Below, piece after piece: positions 5,633-12,523 of a stretch of DNA of 14,747 nucleotides. The translations under genes were made by a program, and so were the position numbers. Below the pieces are notes generated by a model. The model worked only from the letters and a program-made list of their open reading frames with translations, had not been told where the DNA came from and searched no databases. Where the stretch lies: the NCBI GenBank assembly GCA_026785745.1, contig JAJAZO010000476.1, forward strand, positions 1 through 14,747, written 5' to 3'. Source of the DNA: Chitinophagaceae bacterium (GTDB lineage Bacteria > Bacteroidota > Bacteroidia > Chitinophagales > Chitinophagaceae). Numbering within the stretch: the first letter of the stretch is position 1; each line of letters starts with the position of its first letter.

Positions 5633-7795
5633 ATGTTCCGGTATATATTAATAACCCTCCTGCTTTTTATTACAAGTAATATATCTGGACAGGAGTCGGT
5701 AAAAATAAAAGTAGCAGATACAGCTACTCAACAAGCCATTCCACTTGTCAGCATTTCTATTAAGAACAAAACACTTTCTGTAACTGATAGTACGGGCATT
5801 GCTACTATCAGGTTATCGGCTGGCAGTCATTTACTTTCTTTCTCTTCGGTTGGCTATAGCACAAAAGAAGTAGTTATTACAGTTCCTGGAAACTCTTTAC
5901 TACAAGTAAACCTTACCTCAGAACAAAAAACACTGGAAGATGTGACCATTTTATCTTCCACCCGCAACAATCAGCGAATAGAAAATTCTCCGCTGAAAGT
6001 AGAAGTGCTGGGCCGGGAGGAAATGGATGAAGAGAACACTATTAAGCCAGCTAATATCGCAAGTATACTCAGCGATATAAGTGGTATACAGATTCAGCAA
6101 TCGAGTGCAGTAACTGGTAATGCTAATGTACGGATACAAGGGTTGGAAGGACGATATACTCAAATACTAAGAGACGGTATGCCATTGTACGATGGATTTA
6201 GTGGTGGCTTTGGTATTTTAAGTATTCCTCCGTTGGATTTAAAACAGGTTGAACTCATCAAAGGTTCTGCTTCTACCTTATATGGCGGCGGTGCTATTGG
6301 CGGTTTGGTAAATATTATTTCAAGAAGACCGACAACAAAACAAGATGTAACATTTACCCTTAACCAAACCAATTTAAAAGAATCCAATGCAAATATTTAT
6401 GTGGCCAAACGGAATAAATATTTTGGCTACAATTTCTTTGGTGGCTATACTTTGCAAAAAGAAATGGATGTAAATAAAGATGGCTTCTCAGATGTTGCCA
6501 AACTAAATGCACTGGTACTTCACCCCCGGTTGTTTTTTTATCCGGATAATAAAACCACTATCATATTAGGATATTCTACCGCACTTGAAAGCCGCAATGG
6601 CGGAGATATGCTGGCTATTGATGGCAAAGCCAATGCACAACACCAATATTTTGAAAAAAATAAAACTGCAAGACACAGTGAGGAATTAATAATAGAAAGA
6701 AAAATGAGCGGTGGCAAAAGATTGGATGTTAAAGCCGGGCATAGTTCTTTTAACAGGGCCATTACCAGCAACACTCATTATTTTAAAGGAAATCAATTCA
6801 ATTATTTTACAGAAGTTTCTTTACTGGTTCCGTATGGCAGCAACAGTTTGGTAGCCGGAATAAATGTGTTGGGCGATAAGTTTAAAAAAATATCATCCGG
6901 AACTATTCTGCTCAACAATTTCAGCAATAGCACTGTCGGCGCATTTATTCAAAATACCTGGCAACTGAAGGAAAACACATTACTGGAAGCAGGGCTGAGA
7001 AATGATTATCACAATCGCTATGGAAACTTCTTATTACCCCGCATCGCTTTCTTTAACCGTTTCAATGAACATTGGGCCACCCGTTTTGGAATTGGATTCG
7101 GATATAAAACACCCAACCCACTTGGTGCACAAATTATTGATTATGCAATAGAAAATATTCAACCGCTTGCTGCAACTGTAAAAGCAGAAAAATCTGTTGG
7201 CTACAATGCAGAGGTAAATTATAAAAAGGAATGGGGTGACGGTAATGAGATTTTCATCAACCATGCTTTTTTTCTGACACAGATAAACAAGCCGGTCATT
7301 GCAACGGAGCAAACGAACGGAACAGTAAGTTTTTCCAATACAACAAAACCAGTTGTAACAAAAGGGTTTGATACTTATATACAGGCTGATCTGCATGGAT
7401 GGGAATTATATGCCGGGTTTACTTTCACAATAGCCGAAAGAAAATATTTGCAGCAAAACCAGTTTATACCATTGACCCCAAAAAACAGGATGGCTTTTAC
7501 CATTGTGAAAGAAATAGGGGAAAATTGGCGGATAGGATTAGAAGGTTCATACAATGGCCGCCAGTACAGGCTGGATGCAAGCAAAACACCTGATTATTTT
7601 TTTATGGCTGGCTTGATTGAAAGAAAATTCGGCAAGCATATAAGCATTGTTTTAAACGGAGAAAACCTGCTGGATTACCGGCAAAGCAAAAACGAGCCTT
7701 TGTTTACCGGAACTATCACCCATCCGTCATTTGTTGCCTTATGGGCACCTATTGATGGGCGGGCAATAAACCTTGCGGTAAGGGTGAAAATCTAA
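5633..7795 (+). CDS. TonB-dependent outer-membrane receptor
   Basis: A 720-residue receptor of ordinary length for active uptake across the outer membrane, driven by TonB. The signal peptide is at 1-19 (MFRYILITLLLFITSNISG). A carboxypeptidase-regulatory-like domain at about 22-97 shows QQAIPLVSISIKN, TDSTGIATIRL and FSSVGYSTKEV. The plug at about 105-235 shows the typical order: IENSPLKVEVLGREEM, ILSDISGIQIQQ, VRIQGLEGRYTQILRDGMPL, the VELIKGSASTLYGGGAIGG signature and VNIISRRP. The rest is a beta-barrel, with the terminal strand INLAVRVKI. I chose the ATG at 5633, because it opens a clean signal peptide; an upstream in-frame start at 5573 would add twenty unrelated residues. The substrate cannot be told from sequence: siderophore, haem or metal complexes are all possible. 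Its likely operon partner is the PepSY-like lipoprotein. Confidence 0.93.
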   Translation: MFRYILITLLLFITSNISGQESVKIKVADTATQQAIPLVSISIKNKTLSVTDSTGIATIRLSAGSHLLSFSSVGYSTKEVVITVPGNSLLQVNLTSEQKTLEDVTILSSTRNNQRIENSPLKVEVLGREEMDEENTIKPANIASILSDISGIQIQQSSAVTGNANVRIQGLEGRYTQILRDGMPLYDGFSGGFGILSIPPLDLKQVELIKGSASTLYGGGAIGGLVNIISRRPTTKQDVTFTLNQTNLKESNANIYVAKRNKYFGYNFFGGYTLQKEMDVNKDGFSDVAKLNALVLHPRLFFYPDNKTTIILGYSTALESRNGGDMLAIDGKANAQHQYFEKNKTARHSEELIIERKMSGGKRLDVKAGHSSFNRAITSNTHYFKGNQFNYFTEVSLLVPYGSNSLVAGINVLGDKFKKISSGTILLNNFSNSTVGAFIQNTWQLKENTLLEAGLRNDYHNRYGNFLLPRIAFFNRFNEHWATRFGIGFGYKTPNPLGAQIIDYAIENIQPLAATVKAEKSVGYNAEVNYKKEWGDGNEIFINHAFFLTQINKPVIATEQTNGTVSFSNTTKPVVTKGFDTYIQADLHGWELYAGFTFTIAERKYLQQNQFIPLTPKNRMAFTIVKEIGENWRIGLEGSYNGRQYRLDASKTPDYFFMAGLIERKFGKHISIVLNGENLLDYRQSKNEPLFTGTITHPSFVALWAPIDGRAINLAVRVKI

Positions 7796-7826
7796 TCAGC
7801 TACAGGCAAAAAAGATATATTATAAA

Positions 7827-8009
7827 ATGAAATGTAAATTTCCTGAAATGGCTGATGTTAGCGGAGAACTTTTCTGTAAATTAGGTGTTTTACAGGTGTT
7901 GGCGGCGAATGAAAACAGCAGGATGCTTCAGGTATTTCTTAATGATTTTCATTTTTGGGGGGCTGTCACGGTTTTAAAAAAATCAACCTCCTTTAATTTT
8001 CTAAAGTGA
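7827..8009 (+). CDS. Possible small protein overlapping the next start (TGATG)
   Basis: A 60-codon frame starts at an ATG (7827) after an A/T-rich stretch and ends in a TGA (8007-8009) that shares its last base with the ATG of the metallophosphatase gene, the pattern of translationally coupled genes. The product (starts MKCKFPEMADVSG, ends KKSTSFNFLK) has no signal peptide, clear helix or motif I recognise. It could be a coupling leader peptide, a small protein or a chance frame in a 213-bp gap; chance is the leading alternative. No clear promoter was found in this gap. Confidence 0.22.
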   Translation: MKCKFPEMADVSGELFCKLGVLQVLAANENSRMLQVFLNDFHFWGAVTVLKKSTSFNFLK

Positions 8010-11000
8010 TGAAAAGAAATATTGTACTGATTGGTTGTTTACTGCTCCTGAATTTGTGTCTGAAAGCCCAGGAAGATACTATAACGCAACGTATAGTATT
8101 GATTGGTGATGCCGGACAGCTTACTAATGGCAAACACCCGGTAGTAGATGCTGTACGAAACCTGATTACCCTTGATAAAAAAACAACCGTTCTCTTTCTT
8201 GGCGATAACCTTTATAGAAATGGCTTGCCAGATGACCAGTCGACTACCTATAGTAGAGACAGAGCCATACTTGACTCACAACTTTCAGTAGCCGACGGCA
8301 AACCCGCCAGAGTAATAATGATACCCGGCAACCATGATTGGAAAAACGGCAGTGCCGGAGGTTACGATGCCATTCTCCGGCAGCAATTGTATGTAACCTT
8401 TATAAATAAAAAAAATGTAAGCTATTACCCTGAAGATGGCTGCCCGGGTCCGGTATTAGTGGAATTGGGAAAAGATGTGGTAATGATTTTATTTGACAGC
8501 CAGTGGTGGTTACATCCTTACGATAAGCCAGGTATAGAATCTGATTGCAGTTATAAAACAAAAGATCAACTGGTGGCGCAAATAGCTGATTTGGCAGCCC
8601 GCAATTCAAAAAAACTAATCATACTGGCCTGTCATCATCCTTTTAAAAGCAATGGTGTGCATGGCGGCCTTTTTACTTTAAAGCAACATATTTTTCCTTT
8701 TACAGATATTTCCCGTAATGCATATTTACCCTTACCAATATTGGGTTCAGCTTATCCTATTGCAAGAAGTGTGTTTGGTGCACCACAGGATCTGAGTCAC
8801 CCGGCGTATACAGAAATGATTGACCGGATTTCAACAGCTATAAAAGCAGTTGCTCCAAATATAATTTTTGTTTCAGGACATGAACACAATCTCCAATATA
8901 TAAAAGACAGCAGTTACAATTATATTATCAGTGGTGGTGGCTGCAAAGATCAAAGAGTAACTAAGAGCCGCAAAAGTCTTTTCACAACAGAATCACAAGG
9001 ATTTTCTGTACTGGAAGTATCTAATAATAAAAACGTAACCGTTAATTTTTATACTGTAACAGACAGTGTAAGAAATCCTTACAATGCTACTGTACTTAAT
9101 TTTTCAAAAATACCACCACAGTTTTTAGAAGACACTTCTAAGGTGCAAGAAGATCCATTTGCCAAATACAAGGATACGGTTAACGAAGCGGCCAATCCGA
9201 AATACACAGATGTATCCGGATTTAAAAAATTATTTATGGGAGAAAATTACCGGAAAGAATGGCAGACGCCGGTAAACATGAAAGTATTTAACCTGAGAAA
9301 AGAAAAAGGTGGAATGACGATAATGAGTTTAGGCGGAGATGGGCAGTCCACATCGTTGCGGTTAAAAGATGCCAAAGGAAAAGAATGGACACTGAAAAGC
9401 ATCAATAAAAATTTTACAAAAATATTGCCTGAAGCTTTTCAGGGAAATATAATGAAGGTGACAGCAACAGAAATTAATACAGCTGCTTTCCCTTACAGCT
9501 CATTTATTGTTCCTCCTCTTGTAAAAAGTCTTGATCTTCAAACACCTAATCCCGAGCTTTTCTTTGTGCCTGACGATCCGGCTTTTTCTTTTTACAGAAA
9601 ATTGTTTGCAGATAAAGTGTGTACGCTGGAAGAAAGGGAACCCTCTGCTGATGGATCTAATACAATCAGTACAGCCAAAGTATTTGGTAAGATGATTGAC
9701 GAAAACGATCACCTGCCCAATCAACCGGCTACGTTAAAGGCCAGGTTGCTGGATATAGTAATCGGTGATTTTGATCGCCATTTTGATCAGTGGAAGTGGA
9801 GTATCAGCGATACGGGCAAAGGCAAAATATATAATCCAATTCCCAAATCAAGGGAAATGGCTTTCTTTCGTAACAGGGGTGTGCAAATGAGGTTCTTTGC
9901 CAGAAGGACACTTCCTTTTTTAAAAGGATTCAGACAAACAATACCCGAAGTAAGCTGGCTGGGTTACGGAGCAAGAGATTTTGACAGAATATTTCTTACC
10001 GATCTGGATGCGGAAGAATGGAAACAATCAATAAGTTCTGTACAGGAATCTCTAAGCGATTCTGTAATCCGTAAAGCAGTTATGAAACTACCGCCCGAAA
10101 TTTTTCCTATTCGTGGTGAATCCTTTATTAAAAAAATGATCAACCGCCGCAATTTACTTACTCAGAGCGGCATGGCGTATTATAATTTTATCTCCACCAA
10201 AGTAAATATTATCGGCAGTAATGATAGAGAATATTTTAAAGTAAGTAATACCGATAAGGGCTTGCAGGTAAGGGTGTATGCCATTGCAAGAGGGAATGAC
10301 ACCAGCTTTATTATGTATGACAGGGTTTTTAATCCTGCTGTAACACATGAAATAAGGTTATTTGGATTAAATAACGATGATCTCTTCTATATTGATTCTG
10401 CAGCTTCATCCAGGATTAAATTCAGAATAATCGGCGGCAAGGGCAATGATACTTTTGATCTCAGGGGGCATGTAGAAAGCCTGTTATACGATATCAAAGC
10501 TGATGAAAACTTTATCAGGAATGCAAGCCGGGCTAAAAATCGTTTTTCCTTGAATCCCCCGGTGAATGATAATACTATTACCGGGTTTCAATACAACACA
10601 ACAAGGTTTCCCCAGTTGTTGATTTCCTATAACTCAGACTTTGGATCTTCTGTCGGAATTGGTTTTTCTAAAAGAACTTTTGGTTTCAGAAACCTGCCTT
10701 ATGCTTCTGACCAAAAATTTGCTTTTTTGTATACTTTTAACCGGGCTTACCAGTTTTATTATAGGGGAGAGTTTAACCATATTACCCGTAACCTGGATGT
10801 ATTGCTGCAGGCAAACTCGGTAAACCCCGGACTATATAATTTTTTTGGAATAGGAAACAACACAAAAATTGATGGGTCCAAACCTGATAATTTTTACAAT
10901 GTGAAGTATAAAACATCAGAAATAAGTGCCCTTTTCCGCATGCGGTATTTAGAAAGATTTCATGTGATGTTTGGGCCGTATTATTTCCGGTATGCAAATG

Positions 11001-11650
11001 ATTATAAATTTACCAAAGGCAATATTTTATCGAACCCACAGAATGTTGGCCTGGATTCAGGAAATATTTTTAGCAAAAAAGCCTATGCAGGAGTAAAGTT
11101 TGCCCTTCACTTTGATAACAGAAACAGCGAAATTTTCCCGACACGGGGCATACATTGGGATAATGAATTTGTATACACTGCCGGTATCAGTAACAGTCAA
11201 AATTTTTCCAAATATTCTTCAGACATGACGCTTTATATAAGCAAGAATAACTCCAAATTAGTAGGGGTATTCAAAGCAGGTATCAGCCGCATTTTAAGCA
11301 AGCACTACGAATTTTTTCAGGCCATTACACTTGGCAATAATAATCTGCAGGGATTCAGGAATAACCGCTACCAGGGCAAAAGTGCGGGATATGCCAGCCT
11401 TGAGTTAAGGGCAAAGCTGTTTGATATTGATTCGTATATTTTATCAGGCCCTTTTGGTCTTACCGCTTTTTATGATTTTGGTCGTGTAAGAGTGCCGGGA
11501 GAAATAAGTAAAACTTATCATAGTGCTGTTGGCGGAGGTTTTTATTTTGTTCCCTTTAATCTTTTTGTCATTACCGGTGCTGCCGGCTATGCTGCCGGAG
11601 ACAGGGTAATGAATTTTTCAATTGGCACTAAAATCAACCTGAATTATTAA
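8009..11650 (+). CDS. Metallophosphatase / kinase-like / Omp85-type barrel fusion protein
   Basis: An outer-membrane protein of about 1213 residues (start ATG 8009; a GTG one codon earlier is less likely). Signal peptide 1-20. Residues 27-350 are a calcineurin-like phosphoesterase with all metal ligands visible: GDAG (D34), GDNLY (D66, N67), GNHDW (N108-D110), CHHP (H209, H210) and GHEH (H291, H293). Residues about 405-730 match the secreted paralogue at 1-1438 and contain ATP-loop-like RLKDAKGKEWTLKS (K463), VPDDP (520-524), GDFDRHFDQWKW (D587, D589, H591) and YNPIPKSREMAFF (E616). A GGKGNDTF block (809-816) follows. From about 865 to the end, strands such as SSVGIGFSKRTFGFRN, DNRNSEIFPTRGIHWDNEF and a YNFFGIGN turn indicate a D15/BamA-TamA-like beta-barrel. 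Metallophosphatase-barrel fusions are known in Bacteroidota; the kinase reading of the middle is inference. Substrate unknown. The PAP2 gene follows after 60 nt. Confidence 0.88.
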   Translation: MKRNIVLIGCLLLLNLCLKAQEDTITQRIVLIGDAGQLTNGKHPVVDAVRNLITLDKKTTVLFLGDNLYRNGLPDDQSTTYSRDRAILDSQLSVADGKPARVIMIPGNHDWKNGSAGGYDAILRQQLYVTFINKKNVSYYPEDGCPGPVLVELGKDVVMILFDSQWWLHPYDKPGIESDCSYKTKDQLVAQIADLAARNSKKLIILACHHPFKSNGVHGGLFTLKQHIFPFTDISRNAYLPLPILGSAYPIARSVFGAPQDLSHPAYTEMIDRISTAIKAVAPNIIFVSGHEHNLQYIKDSSYNYIISGGGCKDQRVTKSRKSLFTTESQGFSVLEVSNNKNVTVNFYTVTDSVRNPYNATVLNFSKIPPQFLEDTSKVQEDPFAKYKDTVNEAANPKYTDVSGFKKLFMGENYRKEWQTPVNMKVFNLRKEKGGMTIMSLGGDGQSTSLRLKDAKGKEWTLKSINKNFTKILPEAFQGNIMKVTATEINTAAFPYSSFIVPPLVKSLDLQTPNPELFFVPDDPAFSFYRKLFADKVCTLEEREPSADGSNTISTAKVFGKMIDENDHLPNQPATLKARLLDIVIGDFDRHFDQWKWSISDTGKGKIYNPIPKSREMAFFRNRGVQMRFFARRTLPFLKGFRQTIPEVSWLGYGARDFDRIFLTDLDAEEWKQSISSVQESLSDSVIRKAVMKLPPEIFPIRGESFIKKMINRRNLLTQSGMAYYNFISTKVNIIGSNDREYFKVSNTDKGLQVRVYAIARGNDTSFIMYDRVFNPAVTHEIRLFGLNNDDLFYIDSAASSRIKFRIIGGKGNDTFDLRGHVESLLYDIKADENFIRNASRAKNRFSLNPPVNDNTITGFQYNTTRFPQLLISYNSDFGSSVGIGFSKRTFGFRNLPYASDQKFAFLYTFNRAYQFYYRGEFNHITRNLDVLLQANSVNPGLYNFFGIGNNTKIDGSKPDNFYNVKYKTSEISALFRMRYLERFHVMFGPYYFRYANDYKFTKGNILSNPQNVGLDSGNIFSKKAYAGVKFALHFDNRNSEIFPTRGIHWDNEFVYTAGISNSQNFSKYSSDMTLYISKNNSKLVGVFKAGISRILSKHYEFFQAITLGNNNLQGFRNNRYQGKSAGYASLELRAKLFDIDSYILSGPFGLTAFYDFGRVRVPGEISKTYHSAVGGGFYFVPFNLFVITGAAGYAAGDRVMNFSIGTKINLNY

Positions 11651-11710
11651 TTGCTTATACTGGCTTATATGTTCAGGCAATGTTTAATTTCGGCATAAGG
11701 GATTTACTGC

Positions 11711-12394
11711 ATGAGAAATATTTATACTTCTAAAAATACTCCGGTAAAAACCTGGCTCTTACCAGGAAGAAAGAGAATAGTATTTATTCTTTTTATAGCC
11801 CTGCTATTATTTTCTTTTATTGCATGGGTTGTTTTTATAGCAGGCGGAAGCACTATGGACGAAAGAGTGTTTGAAGCACTTACCCCTCAACGAACCGGCA
11901 CTCTTACTCAAATAATGCGGCTGATTACTTTTTTGGGTAACACAGCATTTTTAATTATCGCAAATATTTTATTAATAGTTATTTTCTGTCGCCAAAAAAA
12001 TTACTGGTTTGCTATTACTGTAGCAGTAGTGGCATTAAGCAATGTAATCGTTATGTCCGCATTAAAAAGGCTTTTTCAGCGGCAACGGCCTGCCGATCCA
12101 TTAATACAAGGTATTACTAACTTTAGTTTTCCCAGCGGACATGCTTTTATGAGTGTGGCTTTTTATGGCTTGCTGATTTGGTTTACTGCTATTACCATTA
12201 CTGATAAATATCTGCAAAAAGTCATAATAATTTTTTTATTGCTGCTTATCCTGTTAATTGGTTTTAGCCGCATTTATCTACGGGTGCATTACACTACCGA
12301 CATACTTGCCGGATTTACACTGGGCTTTACCTGGCTTATTATTTCTCTTATGACAATGAATGAAATTCAGTCAAGAAAAATGAAACGGTTATAA
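11711..12394 (+). CDS. PAP2-family membrane phosphatase
   Basis: A 227-residue integral inner-membrane phosphatase of the type 2 phosphatidic acid phosphatase superfamily, which hydrolyses lipid phosphates or isoprenyl diphosphates using a phospho-His intermediate. All three signature motifs are present and in order: K119-x6-R126-P127 (KRLFQRQRP), P141-S-G-H144 and S186-R-x5-H193-x3-D197 (SRIYLRVHYTTD). About six hydrophobic helices are seen (near 22-44, 74-93, 97-117, 146-163, 169-186 and 198-214), with a basic tail. The length is normal for a PAP2-type phosphatase of the PgpB or undecaprenyl-diphosphate phosphatase group; which lipid it uses cannot be decided. It lies 60 nt after the phosphatase/barrel gene on the same strand with no terminator seen between, so cotranscription is likely. 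Confidence 0.93.
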   Translation: MRNIYTSKNTPVKTWLLPGRKRIVFILFIALLLFSFIAWVVFIAGGSTMDERVFEALTPQRTGTLTQIMRLITFLGNTAFLIIANILLIVIFCRQKNYWFAITVAVVALSNVIVMSALKRLFQRQRPADPLIQGITNFSFPSGHAFMSVAFYGLLIWFTAITITDKYLQKVIIIFLLLLILLIGFSRIYLRVHYTTDILAGFTLGFTWLIISLMTMNEIQSRKMKRL

Positions 12395-12398
12395 ACAA

Positions 12399-12517
12399 GG
12401 GCATCTCTAAAAACTTACCTTTTCCTCTCTCCGGAGCTTGTCGAAGGATGGAGAGGTTCCGATAGCTATCGGAATAAAGGTGACGTCATAAAAAAATAGA
12501 AGTTTTTAGAGCTACCC
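12399..12517. mobile_element. 119-bp MITE-like element with terminal inverted repeats
   Basis: The left end GGGCATCTCTAAAAACTT (12399-12416) and right end AAGTTTTTAGAGCTACCC (12500-12517) are inverted repeats matching at 15 of 18 positions, including a perfect 12-bp core. The ends are flanked by ACAA (12395-12398 and 12518-12521), which looks like a 4-bp target-site duplication (ACAAG, 5 bp, is possible). Inside are further nested arms: ACCTTT/AAAGGT (12417-12422, 12476-12481), CCTCTC/GAGAGG (12424-12429, 12451-12456) and an 18-bp palindrome. There is no room for a transposase, so it would move in trans. It fills the gap between two convergent genes (stops at 12394 and 12524) and, if transcribed, would fold into a long hairpin usable as a bidirectional terminator. 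Confidence 0.65.
12457..12474. repeat. Perfect 18-bp palindrome
   Basis: TTCCGATAGCTATCGGAA is identical to its reverse complement. It lies inside the MITE-like element and is followed by a second short palindrome, TGACGTCA (12481-12488). A role as protein binding site or cruciform seed within the element is possible, but not shown by sequence. Confidence 0.85.
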
Positions 12518-12523
12518 ACAAGT

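Noticed and set aside
7034..7396. 120-codon minus-strand frame inside the TonB receptor gene
   Set aside because: Shadow of the receptor barrel coding sequence; Cys- and Phe-rich with no motif.
12405..12511. Inverted repeat as a plain rho-independent terminator
   Set aside because: The arms are separated by about 83 bp, lack a GC-rich stem with a T-run, and have 4-bp direct repeats outside, which fits a transposable element better; a secondary terminator role stays possible.
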